Shown here piece after piece: positions 6,475 through 13,516 of a stretch of 21,913 nucleotides of DNA. How positions within the stretch are numbered: position 1 is the stretch's first letter; the number at the start of each line of letters is the position of its first letter. The stretch comes from Pseudomonas fluorescens (GTDB taxonomy: Bacteria; Pseudomonadota; Alphaproteobacteria; UBA2136; UBA6156): the NCBI GenBank assembly GCA_003241595.1, contig QFOU01000037.1, positions 1-21,913 on the forward strand, read 5' to 3'. The notes below the pieces were generated by a model. The model did no database searches and had not been told where the DNA came from. It saw only the letters and a list, made by a program, of their open reading frames with translations. The position numbers were made by a program, and so were the translations under genes.

Positions 6475-7017
6475 ATGTCCGTGAAATTTTTATATATTGC
6501 TATTTTTGCCTTGATTATTGGTGTTGAAGCTCATGCGCAAGAGCGTGCGGCCAGTGGTTCGGTAGACACCCAAATGACGTGGACAGCTTTGAAGACCGCT
6601 GTTGGCGCCGTGGAGGGCAAAGCGGATGCCGTGAATGCCCGCGTTGACCAGATTGTTGTGTGTGGTCGTAAGGGGATGGTCTATGCGCCGGGTGACGGTG
6701 CTGCGGATGCGCAGGGATGTAAATCGGCCGTATCGGGTAACCAAAGTGCCCACTGGGATATTAACAACGGTTATGCCTGGGCTGGTCAGGTTTTGATCCA
6801 GTGGGGTATTGCGTGTCCTCCTGCCGGGGGAAGTGTGTATGTGGGCATGCCGACGCCATTCCCGCACTCGATTATGAACGTAGTTTCGATGATCAATGAG
6901 CCTCACTACGGTGCGACCCGTGCCAACCAGTTTGCACGTATCATTAACGCCAACACGATTGAAGTCGGTAAGGCTGGTATGAACGGTTGTATCAACTGGC
7001 GTGCCATCGGTTTCTAA
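6475..7017 (+). CDS. exported protein with phage tail-fibre (gp53-like) C-terminus
   Basis: The 180-residue protein begins with a signal peptide (hydrophobic residues 5-17, cleavage likely after AHA near residue 22). The next ~40 residues are polar and predicted helical (ALKTAVGAVEGKADAVNARVDQI), possibly a short coiled coil. The C-terminal part (from about 105) has LIQWGIACPPAGGSVYVGMPTPFPHSIMNVV and ends in NWRAIGF. This matches the layout of the gp53-like tail-fibre domain, which in phages has QWG, a GG-[ST]-V strand, F-P and a terminal AIG[YF]. Cysteines at 63, 82, 114 and 172 could form disulfides in the periplasm. A Sec signal on such a domain is unusual, because phage fibres are cytoplasmic before assembly. 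The gene is divergent from the P5-like gene and ends at a strong terminator. The domain call is by eye. Confidence 0.75.
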   Translation: MSVKFLYIAIFALIIGVEAHAQERAASGSVDTQMTWTALKTAVGAVEGKADAVNARVDQIVVCGRKGMVYAPGDGAADAQGCKSAVSGNQSAHWDINNGYAWAGQVLIQWGIACPPAGGSVYVGMPTPFPHSIMNVVSMINEPHYGATRANQFARIINANTIEVGKAGMNGCINWRAIGF

Positions 7018-7030
7018 GCTGGTTTATCGG

Positions 7031-7062
7031 AAAACTCCCCGCACTGTTCGGGGAGTTTTTTT
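7031..7062 (+). terminator. intrinsic terminator
   Basis: An 11-bp perfect stem (7031-7041 / 7049-7059, core CTCCCCG / CGGGGAG) is followed by seven T. Confidence 0.95.
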
Positions 7063-7230
7063 GTTGGGAGGCTGGCGTGCTTTTTGATGGCTTTCTTACA
7101 GAAGCTTACGAAATGCCACAGTGCTGCCTGAAAAGAGGGCGGGCGAGGCCGAGTGCAGCTTGCCGCGCGGGGTTTGGGCCGGTAGGTTGGCTGTAATAAC
7201 GAGTTTGACTAACGAAAGGTAAGGGATCCG

Positions 7231-7944
7231 ATGGAACCTACAAACATGGCTGCCAGCGTTGATATGACCTTCTGGGGCCTCTTTTTACAGGCTGGTATCT
7301 TTGTAAAAGCCATTATGCTTGGCTTGTTCGCGGCTTCGGTGACCGTATGGGCGGTGTGGATCTCCAAGTCCCGTCAATTTAAAGCGCTGCACCGTAAGGC
7401 GGATGATTTTGAGGACATCTTCTGGTCGGGTTCGCATACCCTTGAGAGCTTTACGCGTCAGGTTAACCCTCAGCAGGGCGACCACCCGCTGGCCAGCGTG
7501 TATGTTGTTGGTTTGGAAGAATGGAATGCGGCCAATGATGATGAACGCCGCGATGGTACGGCTCTTCAGCGTGTGCGCCGCATGATGGATGCGACGGCCC
7601 GCCGCGAACTGGAAGCGCTTGAGGCCTGGTTGCCGGCATTGGCGACCACCGGTTCGGTTGGTCCGTTCGTGGGTCTGTTGGGTACCGTTTGGGGGATCAT
7701 GACCTCCTTCCAGCACATTGGTGCGAGCAAGAACACCAGCCTTGCTGTTGTGGCTCCCGGTATTGCGGAAGCATTGTTTGCAACAGCTATCGGTTTGTTT
7801 GCCGCGATTCCGGCGGTTGTGGCCTATAACCGTCTTTCTGGCAGCCTGGGCCGTTATGCGGGTCGTGTTGATACCTTTGTGGATGAGTTCCTGACCGTGC
7901 TTGAGCGTCAGTCGACCCGCAAGGCTTCTCCGAACCGTCGCTAG
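7231..7944 (+). CDS. tolQ: TolQ, proton-channel subunit of the Tol-Pal system
   Basis: TolQ is an inner-membrane protein that with TolR forms the proton-driven motor energising TolA, needed for outer-membrane constriction at division. The 237 residues show the MotA/TolQ/ExbB layout: a first membrane segment near residues 24-45, a cytoplasmic helical loop rich in Arg and Glu (RRMMDATARRELEALEAWL), then two long membrane helices with LATTGSVGPFVGLLGTVWGIMTSFQ and GIAEALFATAIGLFAAIPAVVAYN. These are the conserved family segments containing the small-residue and Thr-rich pore face. A purine-rich AAGGGA precedes the ATG. The TAG stop overlaps the ribosome binding site of tolR, so the two are translated from one mRNA. 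No ybgC precedes it. Confidence 0.96.
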   Translation: MEPTNMAASVDMTFWGLFLQAGIFVKAIMLGLFAASVTVWAVWISKSRQFKALHRKADDFEDIFWSGSHTLESFTRQVNPQQGDHPLASVYVVGLEEWNAANDDERRDGTALQRVRRMMDATARRELEALEAWLPALATTGSVGPFVGLLGTVWGIMTSFQHIGASKNTSLAVVAPGIAEALFATAIGLFAAIPAVVAYNRLSGSLGRYAGRVDTFVDEFLTVLERQSTRKASPNRR

Positions 7945-7956
7945 GAGGAATTGACG

Positions 7957-8385
7957 ATGGGTATGAACATGGGATCTTCCGGCGGCGGCAAGAAGCGTAG
8001 CAGCTACAAGCCGATGGCCGAAATGAACATTACGCCGATGGTTGATGTGATGTTGGTGCTGATGATCATCTTTATGGTGGCGGCGCCGATGATGACCCAA
8101 GGGGTTCAGGTGGCTTTGCCGAAGGCGGATGCCAAGCCGATTGAGCAGGAAAAGCCTGTTGAGATCATGCTGAAGAAAGACGGTACTGTTCAGGTAGGTA
8201 GTGCCACCGTGGCGCGCGAAGACCTGGTGACCCGCTTGCAGGCGATTCAGGAAGGCCGCGACAGTGCCGGTATTTTATTGCGTGCGGACAAGGACATTGA
8301 TTACGGCACCGTGATGCAGATCATGGCGGCGTTGCAGGTTGCGGGCATGGTGGATGTTGGTCTTGTGACCGACCCGGCGGAATAA
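7957..8385 (+). CDS. tolR: TolR, ExbD/TolR-family motor subunit
   Basis: TolR is a single-span inner-membrane protein that couples proton flow through TolQ to TolA. The 142 residues contain a basic, Gly-rich cytoplasmic N-terminus, the conserved membrane helix MNITPMVDVMLVLMIIFMV with the essential proton-relay aspartate (Asp30), and a periplasmic domain ending in LQVAGMVDVGLVTDPAE. I chose the ATG at 7957 rather than the TTG at 7951 because AGGAGG (7943-7948) is 8 bases from the ATG but only 2 from the TTG. It follows tolQ by 12 bases and precedes tolA by 27. Confidence 0.96.
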   Translation: MGMNMGSSGGGKKRSSYKPMAEMNITPMVDVMLVLMIIFMVAAPMMTQGVQVALPKADAKPIEQEKPVEIMLKKDGTVQVGSATVAREDLVTRLQAIQEGRDSAGILLRADKDIDYGTVMQIMAALQVAGMVDVGLVTDPAE

Positions 8386-8412
8386 GGATTGTTGGGGGTT
8401 AAGGCTTAGACT

Positions 8413-9237
8413 ATGGCAGCCGTTCTTCATCATCGCGTGAGTGAGCAGCCGAATATGCGGCGCATTCTGGTGTGGTCTTTAGTAGGCCACATTGCAGTGC
8501 TTGTGGCGCTGAGCGTGAGTGTGAGCCACCGTGTTAAAATCTCGGCACCTGCTATTCAGGTGAAGTTGGTGGGTGTACCCCAGCCGCAAGCCGCGAGCAA
8601 AAAGACCCCGCCGGAGAAGATCCGCACTCAGGATAGTGCCGCACCGAAAGAGCCGCCGCCGGAGATGAAGAACATTCCGCCATCGGATGCGACCACCAAA
8701 TTCATGACCGAGCCAAAACCGGCTGACCCGGAGAAGAAGCCGAACCCTGTTGAGGCCAAGGAGCGTCCGCCCGTGCTGGATAAAACGCCGCGCGAGAAGA
8801 AGGTTGTGAAGAATGATCTGGATGCTAAGGTTGTGAAGAAGCCTGAGGATTTCCTCGATTCCATCGACGACTTTTTAGAAAGCGACAAGCCTTCTCCCAA
8901 GCCGCAGCCCGTGAAGGCGGACACGACCAAGCAGGCGGGTGAGGGGCCGCAACTCCAGCTCAATATGAGTGACGAAGGTGTGAACAGCGCGATTGGTATG
9001 GCGGTGAACAAGAACTGGATGATCACGCCCGGGAAAGACCTGCGTGGGTTGAGTGTGACGGTACAAATTCAGCTCAGCCCGAGCGGTGACCTGATGGGCT
9101 TGCGTGTGAGTGAGAGCAGTGGGGACAAGAGCTTTGATGACACGCTTATTCGTGCCATCCGGAAGTCGATTCCGCTGCCGATTCCAGCGGATAAGATGGG
9201 CGCTTATGCCGACTTTGAAATGTCGTTTAGTCAGTAG
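8413..9237 (+). CDS. tolA: TolA, energy-transducing periplasmic bridge protein
   Basis: TolA spans the periplasm and connects the TolQR motor to TolB/Pal. The 274-residue protein has a short cytoplasmic tail, one membrane helix (about residues 18-37, ILVWSLVGHIAVLVALSVSV), a Pro/Lys/Glu-rich linker (about 55-170) and a globular C-terminal domain. That domain includes SAIGMAVNKNWMITPG, VTVQIQLSPSGDLMGLRVSESSGD and FDDTLIRAIRKSIPLPIP. The linker is rich in proline (KPNPVEAKERPPVLDKTP) and shorter than the long helical domain II of E. coli TolA, which makes the protein look TonB-like; context between tolR and tolB decides for TolA. The stop codon overlaps the ribosome binding site of the next gene, which encodes a copy of the same C-terminal domain. 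Confidence 0.93.
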   Translation: MAAVLHHRVSEQPNMRRILVWSLVGHIAVLVALSVSVSHRVKISAPAIQVKLVGVPQPQAASKKTPPEKIRTQDSAAPKEPPPEMKNIPPSDATTKFMTEPKPADPEKKPNPVEAKERPPVLDKTPREKKVVKNDLDAKVVKKPEDFLDSIDDFLESDKPSPKPQPVKADTTKQAGEGPQLQLNMSDEGVNSAIGMAVNKNWMITPGKDLRGLSVTVQIQLSPSGDLMGLRVSESSGDKSFDDTLIRAIRKSIPLPIPADKMGAYADFEMSFSQ

Positions 9238-9245
9238 AGGTTGAG

Positions 9246-9596
9246 ATGTACCGATTGCTTGCAGTTTCTTTAGTAGTGATTGCGGCGATGGGTGGCCAAG
9301 CTTTGGCGGCGTCTTTGAATACACCTGAGGATGTGAAGATCCAGCGGGCGATGGCCGCGAAAATCAATCGGAACTGGTGGATACCTTGGGGGGCCAAGAT
9401 TGAAGATCTGGATGTAACCGTGCGTATTAAACTGACCTCTACGGGTGAGTTTGTGGGGGCAACTATTCTGGAGAGTACCGGGAACCCCAAGCTGGATGAT
9501 TCCTTAATTAAAGCAGTAAAGAATTCGGTGCCGTTGCCGATTCCGGCCGGGCGGATGGCGGATTACACTGATTTCAATATGACGTTGAAGAGATAA
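9246..9596 (+). CDS. exported stand-alone TolA C-terminal-domain paralogue
   Basis: The 116-residue protein has a signal peptide (MYRLLAVSLVVIAAMGGQALA, cleavage near 21) and then only a TolA-C-like domain. It aligns by eye with the C-terminus of TolA upstream: INRNWWIPWG versus VNKNWMITPG, LTSTGEFVGATILESTGNPKLDDSLIKAVKN versus the TolA SPSGDLMGLRVSESSGDKSFDDTLIRAIRK, and VPLPIPAGRMADYTDF versus IPLPIPADKMGAYADF. It has no membrane anchor and no linker, so it would be free in the periplasm. It may compete with, or stand in for, TolA at TolB or Pal; this is inference. It starts 8 bases after tolA, with AGAGG overlapping the tolA stop, and is surely in the tol operon. Confidence 0.9.
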   Translation: MYRLLAVSLVVIAAMGGQALAASLNTPEDVKIQRAMAAKINRNWWIPWGAKIEDLDVTVRIKLTSTGEFVGATILESTGNPKLDDSLIKAVKNSVPLPIPAGRMADYTDFNMTLKR

Positions 9597-9609
9597 GAAA
9601 GGTTTGAAT

Positions 9610-9847
9610 ATGTATCGTAGCTTGGTATTGGCGGCTGTGGTGATGGGTATGAGCGCGTGTGTGAGTACTCCGCCGGAGGGCTTGACCCGTGCGGATATGA
9701 AGGTGGGCGGCGACCATCAAGAAGAGCAGTGGTAACGTGAACTTTGACAATGGGTTGTTGGTGGCTGTGCATCAGAGTGCGCCGTACGAGATTCCGGCGG
9801 CTAACAAGGGCACTGTTATGAATTACGACCTGACTTTCACCAAATAA
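9610..9847 (+). pseudogene. decayed third TolA-C paralogue with lipoprotein signal
   Basis: An ATG with a good AAAGG site opens a 41-codon frame (9610-9735) that encodes a lipoprotein-type signal, MYRSLVLAAVVMGMSAC, and ends in QEEQW. From about 9707 the next frame continues as ATIKKSSGNVNFDNGLLVAV, then SAPYEIPAANKGTVMNYDLTFTK, with a stop at 9845-9847. That segment aligns without gaps to ATILESTGNPKLDDSLIKAVKN...VPLPIPAGRMADYTDFNMTLK of the gene just upstream. So the halves of one gene are in different frames and most of the N-terminal part of the domain (the NRNWWIPWG helix and first strands) is missing. This means a deletion plus a frameshift. The short lipopeptide could still be made, and a sequencing error could explain the frameshift but not the deletion. 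Confidence 0.8.
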
Positions 9848-9895
9848 GTGAGCCGGTTGGCTGAGTGATGAACTTGATGGCAACGGTGGTAGGAT

Positions 9896-9939
9896 ATTCC
9901 CCGCTTCGGTTGGCAAAAATGAGTATGAGGGCGGGGAAT
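9896..9939 (+). repeat. inverted repeat upstream of tolB
   Basis: Perfect 9-bp arms ATTCCCCGC (9896-9904) and GCGGGGAAT (9931-9939) enclose 26 bases and end 36 bases before the tolB ATG. No T-run follows, so it is not a terminator. It may be an mRNA structure or a binding site. Confidence 0.45.
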
Positions 9940-9975
9940 GCCATGTTACCTTCGACCACGAATAAGGAGATTTTT

Positions 9976-11301
9976 ATGCGTCATTTGACTCGCTTTGTAC
10001 TTGCGACCTTGATGTTTGCTGTGATGGCGGCTGCGCCTGCACATGCCAAGGTGCGTATTGACCTGAGTGCCCCGGGTGCGGCTCCGTTGCCGATTGCTGT
10101 GCCGAACTTCCATGGTGATAGCCCTGAAGCCCAGCGTTTTGGTGCCGACCTTGCCGGTGTGGTACGGGGTGACCTTGGGAATAGCACTCCGTTTAAATTG
10201 CTGAAGCCGGAATCTTATCTTCAGACGCCTGACCAGTTGGCCACCAGCGGGCCGATGTTTGCGGATTGGCGCAGCATTAACTCCGACGCGCTGGTGACCG
10301 CCAATGTGAAGATGCAGGAAGGTGGTAAGATCCGCGTGGAAGTGCGTTTGTTCGATACCCAGACCGAGCAGCAGCTTTACGGCACCGCGTTGACCGACAG
10401 CGCCAGCAACTGGCGTTACATTGCTCACCGCATTGCTGACGACATTTACAAAACGTTGACGGGTGAACCGGGTTACTTCTTCACCCGTATTGTGCACATT
10501 GGTGAAAGCCGCGGTATGGACGGCAAACTGCTGAAGAAGCTGTGCATTATGGACCAAGATGGTGCGAACTACCAATGCTTGACCGATGGTACGTCTCTGG
10601 TGCTGAGCCCGCGTTTCAACCCCAACTTGCAGAAGGTGGTTTACATGTCTTACGCCAGCGGTTTGCCCCGTTTGTATCTGTGGGACATCAACACCGGCCA
10701 ACAGACCATCATTGGTGACTTTGAAGGTTTGAACAGTACCCCGCGTTTCAATACCAAGGGTAACAAGCTGGCCATGACTTTGACTGCTGGCCACGAAGGG
10801 AACTCGGAAATCTATGAAATGGATATGAGCACCCGTGCGCTGAAGCGTTTGACCTATGCTCGTGAGATCGATACCTCGCCGAGCTATAGCCCGGATGATA
10901 ACAAGATCGTGTTCAGCTCTGACCGTGGCGGTGTTTCGGCCCTGTACATCATGAACAGTGATGGTTCCGGCGTGAAGCGCTTGACCTACGGTGAAGGCCG
11001 TTACTACAGCCCAGCCTGGAGCCCGCGCGGTGACCTGATTGCGTTCATCAAGCAATACCAAGGTAAGTTCAACGTGGGTGTGATCGATCCGGATGGTAAT
11101 GAAGAGCGTATTCTGACCGACAGCTTTATGGATGATAACCCGACCTGGGCACCGAACGGCCGTGTGTTGGTATTCAGCCGTCAGCAGAGCCGGAGTGATA
11201 AGTTCCGTATCTTTACGATCGACCTGACCGGCTACAACCTGCGCGAACTGCCGACCCCGACCAATGCCAGCGATCCGGCGTGGTCTCCGTTGATGCGTTA
11301 A
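9976..11301 (+). CDS. tolB: TolB, periplasmic beta-propeller of the Tol-Pal system
   Basis: TolB is a periplasmic protein that interacts with Pal, TolA and outer-membrane proteins. The 441 residues begin with a signal peptide (MRHLTRFVLATLMFAVMAAAPAHA), followed by the N-terminal TolB domain (ISL-type segment IAVPNFHGDSPEAQRFGADL) and then five or so PD40/WD40-like propeller repeats: LSPRFNPNLQKVVYMSY, STPRFNTKGNKLAMTL, TSPSYSPDDNKIVFSSDRGG, YSPAWSPRGDLIAFIK and DNPTWAPNGRVLVFSRQ. An in-frame GTG/ATG extends the frame to 9865, but the ATG at 9976 has AAGGAGA 6 bases upstream and is followed at once by the signal peptide, so it is the start. A strong terminator follows. pal and ybgF (cpoB), which usually come next, are absent. 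Confidence 0.97.
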   Translation: MRHLTRFVLATLMFAVMAAAPAHAKVRIDLSAPGAAPLPIAVPNFHGDSPEAQRFGADLAGVVRGDLGNSTPFKLLKPESYLQTPDQLATSGPMFADWRSINSDALVTANVKMQEGGKIRVEVRLFDTQTEQQLYGTALTDSASNWRYIAHRIADDIYKTLTGEPGYFFTRIVHIGESRGMDGKLLKKLCIMDQDGANYQCLTDGTSLVLSPRFNPNLQKVVYMSYASGLPRLYLWDINTGQQTIIGDFEGLNSTPRFNTKGNKLAMTLTAGHEGNSEIYEMDMSTRALKRLTYAREIDTSPSYSPDDNKIVFSSDRGGVSALYIMNSDGSGVKRLTYGEGRYYSPAWSPRGDLIAFIKQYQGKFNVGVIDPDGNEERILTDSFMDDNPTWAPNGRVLVFSRQQSRSDKFRIFTIDLTGYNLRELPTPTNASDPAWSPLMR

Positions 11302-11313
11302 GCTGCGTGCGCG

Positions 11314-11342
11314 AAAAAGAAGGGCTGAGGCCCTTCTTTTTT
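11314..11342 (+). terminator. intrinsic terminator of the tol cluster
   Basis: Stem AGAAGGGC / GCCCTTCT (11318-11325 / 11330-11337), extended by A-T pairs, is followed by a T-run. It ends the operon after tolB. Confidence 0.93.
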
Positions 11343-11365
11343 GTAGGCGGAGGCTGCTGGCGGAA

Positions 11366-11389
11366 AAACCTTAAAAAGATTGGCGTTGA
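11366..11389 (+). repeat. 24-bp intergenic element, copy 1
   Basis: The core TAAAAAGATTGGCGTTGA (11372-11389) is identical to 14491-14508. Including 6 more bases on the left, 22 of 24 match. It lies 33 bases before the GNAT start codon. It may be part of a shared promoter or operator. Confidence 0.6.
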
Positions 11390-11421
11390 TATTGGGTTAA
11401 AAAGGGTAGATGGTTTGAATC

Positions 11422-12012
11422 ATGAATACACAAGTCCTCCCCCTGTTGCCCGCCGGCGTAACCATTTCCCAGTGGCACCCCGAAGATGTGAAGACGGGTG
11501 AAGAGGCGCGCGCGTTTTGTCTGGCGATGATCAAGAGCGTGTATGGTTACGATTACCGTGCGGACTGGCACAAGGATCTGGATAGTTTGCTTAAAGGTGA
11601 TGAGAGCTGGTACACCATTGCCAATAAAGGAACCTTTTTGGTTCTGCGGAATGCCGAAGGCACCGTGATCGGTACAGGGGGAATCCACCCCATTAGCCGT
11701 AAGCCTGTGTTGATGCCGATGTTTGAGGGCCGTTACACCACTTGGGAGAGCGTTGCCGCCTTGGGTCGCACTTATATTCTGCCGGAATACCGTGGGTTGG
11801 GAATGAGCCGTGTGTTGGTGGCCATGCTGGAGCATGCGGCTGAGCGTATGGGGTATGCGCATATGAACCTGCACTGCGAGGAATCGGCTATCCGTTTGCG
11901 GAACCACTGGGAAAGTTTTGGCTTTACACACATCCTCAATGAGGATAGTGCCTCTCATTACGATAAGTTTGTATGCAATTCAGCTGAAGTTGAATCGCGT
12001 TACAGCGCGTAA
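11422..12012 (+). CDS. GNAT-family N-acetyltransferase
   Basis: The 196-residue cytoplasmic enzyme probably transfers an acetyl group from acetyl-CoA to an amine. The GNAT signature is clear: strand 4 (VIGTGGIHPI), then motif A RTYILPEYRGLGMSRVLVAMLEHA with the R-G-L-G-M acetyl-CoA pyrophosphate loop, followed by YAHMNLHCEESAIRLRNHWESFGF (motif B, with the typical A-x-x-x-Y/H...GF ending). The substrate is unknown. The N-terminal ~75 residues (with YGYDYRADWHKDLDSLL) look like those of GNATs acting on amino acids or small amines. Only 37 bases separate it from the DapE-like gene, so the two are probably co-transcribed, and a shared role in amino-acid or peptide chemistry is possible. A 24-bp repeat element lies upstream. 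Confidence 0.9.
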   Translation: MNTQVLPLLPAGVTISQWHPEDVKTGEEARAFCLAMIKSVYGYDYRADWHKDLDSLLKGDESWYTIANKGTFLVLRNAEGTVIGTGGIHPISRKPVLMPMFEGRYTTWESVAALGRTYILPEYRGLGMSRVLVAMLEHAAERMGYAHMNLHCEESAIRLRNHWESFGFTHILNEDSASHYDKFVCNSAEVESRYSA

Positions 12013-12049
12013 TCTCTTATTGTTTTTTCGTGTGTGAAAGGAAGACGCT

Positions 12050-13330
12050 ATGTCTGGTGCGGCACGTGATCTTTTAACTGAAATGATACGGATACCCAGC
12101 TTTACGGCTGTTCATCCGGACGCGCCTTCTAATGCCGAAGAGATGGCAGGGAAGGTTTTAGACATTGTTGCGGCGGAGGCTGCGGTCAGTAAGGCCGTTA
12201 ATATCCGCCGCATGAAATTCAACACCATTGATAACCTGCTGGTGCAGTGGGAGTCTTCGGCTGTTTTGCCGGGTCATACCCGCAAGTTGCTGGTGATCGC
12301 CCATATTGATGTGGTGCCGGTGGATCAAGACCAGTGGTCGGTTGATCCGTTCGGTGCTGTTATCAAGGATGGTTATCTCTACGGCCGTGGTGCGGTGGAT
12401 ATGAAGGGGCCGTTGGCGGCCTTTATGATTTCCATGCGCAACCTTGCCGCCCGTTACGCAGGTTATGATGTTGACCTGATCGTGACGGCGGACGAGGAAT
12501 GGGACGCCGTTGACGGTACCAAGCGTGTGATGGAGGCCATGAAGGCCGAAGGCATGCGCAAGCCGGATGCCGTGCTGGTGATTGAGCCGAGTGCCGACGT
12601 TAAGTTTGGTAACAAAGCGGCAATCGGCCGACGGGGCAGCTTGAACGGGCGTATCCATATTGGTGGCAAGGAAGGCCATGCGGCCGGAACGACGTTTGTG
12701 AACCAGACCAAGACACTTGCGAAAGTGTTGAGAGGTTTGCAGCGTATCGTGTTCAAGGACAATCCGGGCTTCTTTGATAAGGTGCTCAGGTTTGTTCGGC
12801 GTGAGAAAGGTGGCAATTCGCAAACATGGTTGGCAAAAACCAACCTTGAGGTGACTTACTATCAATCGGACGGCAAGCGTAATAGCAGCACCGTGCCTGC
12901 GGGTGTGACGGTGTATTGGAATATCCGTTACACGGGTACTTATACAGCCGAGCAGTTGGATGCGATGGTGAAGGCGGCGGTTATGCGGTACTCCACCAAT
13001 GATAATCCGATCACGGTGGTGTCGAATCTGAGTTCGGCATCCAATCCGTATCACGGGTATCCCGGGGCATTGCTGGAGGTTATCCGGCAAGTTGTGCGCG
13101 AGCAGCTGGGTCTCGACATTGATGTGACCCAAGGTGGTGGCACCAGTGATGGCCGGTTTGTGGAAACCGTATGGGGTAAGATCGAGGTCATTGAATTTGG
13201 ACCTTTGATTGCGACCATGCACCAGAATGATGAGTGTATTGAACTGGCTGAGCTGTACCGTATGGTACCTGCTTATGAAGCGGTGGTTGAGCGCATTTGT
13301 AACCCGGATGGGGTGAAACAAGCGGCGTAA
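12050..13330 (+). CDS. M20-family metallopeptidase, DapE-like
   Basis: Members of this dizinc family hydrolyse N-acyl amino acids or dipeptides; DapE removes succinate from N-succinyl-diaminopimelate in lysine and cell-wall synthesis. Predicted metal ligands and catalytic residues are His85 and Asp87 (AHIDVVP), Asp117 (GRGAVDMKG), the Glu149-Glu150 pair (TADEEWDAVDGT), Glu179 and His391 (ATMHQNDE). DapE-type marks are GRRGSLNGRIHIGGKEGHAA, TQGGGTSDGRFV and EFGPLIATMHQNDECIELAEL. At 426 residues it is about 50 longer than typical DapE, with extra sequence near 240-265 (FDKVLRFVRREKGG) in the lid domain. So the substrate may differ, for example another acyl-amino acid or a dipeptide. AAAGGAAG precedes the ATG. 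It is probably in an operon with the GNAT gene. Confidence 0.88.
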   Translation: MSGAARDLLTEMIRIPSFTAVHPDAPSNAEEMAGKVLDIVAAEAAVSKAVNIRRMKFNTIDNLLVQWESSAVLPGHTRKLLVIAHIDVVPVDQDQWSVDPFGAVIKDGYLYGRGAVDMKGPLAAFMISMRNLAARYAGYDVDLIVTADEEWDAVDGTKRVMEAMKAEGMRKPDAVLVIEPSADVKFGNKAAIGRRGSLNGRIHIGGKEGHAAGTTFVNQTKTLAKVLRGLQRIVFKDNPGFFDKVLRFVRREKGGNSQTWLAKTNLEVTYYQSDGKRNSSTVPAGVTVYWNIRYTGTYTAEQLDAMVKAAVMRYSTNDNPITVVSNLSSASNPYHGYPGALLEVIRQVVREQLGLDIDVTQGGGTSDGRFVETVWGKIEVIEFGPLIATMHQNDECIELAELYRMVPAYEAVVERICNPDGVKQAA

Positions 13331-13350
13331 GACCGATTGCGATCGAAAAG

Positions 13351-13375
13351 GGAAGGGGCTGTAATGGCCCCTTTC
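13351..13375 (+). terminator. probable weak terminator after the M20 gene
   Basis: Stem AAGGGGC / GCCCCTT (13353-13359 / 13367-13373) is extended by two pairs. The following T-tract is interrupted (TTTCTGG), so termination may be partial. Confidence 0.5.
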
Positions 13376-13381
13376 TGGTAT

Positions 13382-13393
13382 TTATACGTATAA
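13382..13393. promoter_or_regulatory. 12-bp perfect palindrome
   Basis: TTATACGTATAA is self-complementary. It lies 124 bases before the NAS-like gene and could be an operator, but it may also be chance in AT-rich sequence. Confidence 0.25.
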
Positions 13394-13516
13394 CCAAGGT
13401 GGAAGCTGATTTCGCAAAAATAATCGGGTCTTAAAATGCTTGCCAAGAGTAGTTGAGAGGCGTACTCGGTCTTTTAGAAAGTGCCCTCCCTGGGTGTGAA
13501 ACGAGAAGGATGTGTC

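Noticed and set aside
7063..7230. Structured RNA in the gap before tolQ
   Set aside because: The stretch is GC-rich but I found no tRNA, RNase P, tmRNA or riboswitch consensus and no terminator of its own. It is probably leader sequence.
11380..11400. Sigma-54 promoter in the 24-bp element (TGG...GG spacing)
   Set aside because: The GG is followed after 10 bases by GG in copy 1 and GT in copy 2, not the required GC, so the element does not fit.
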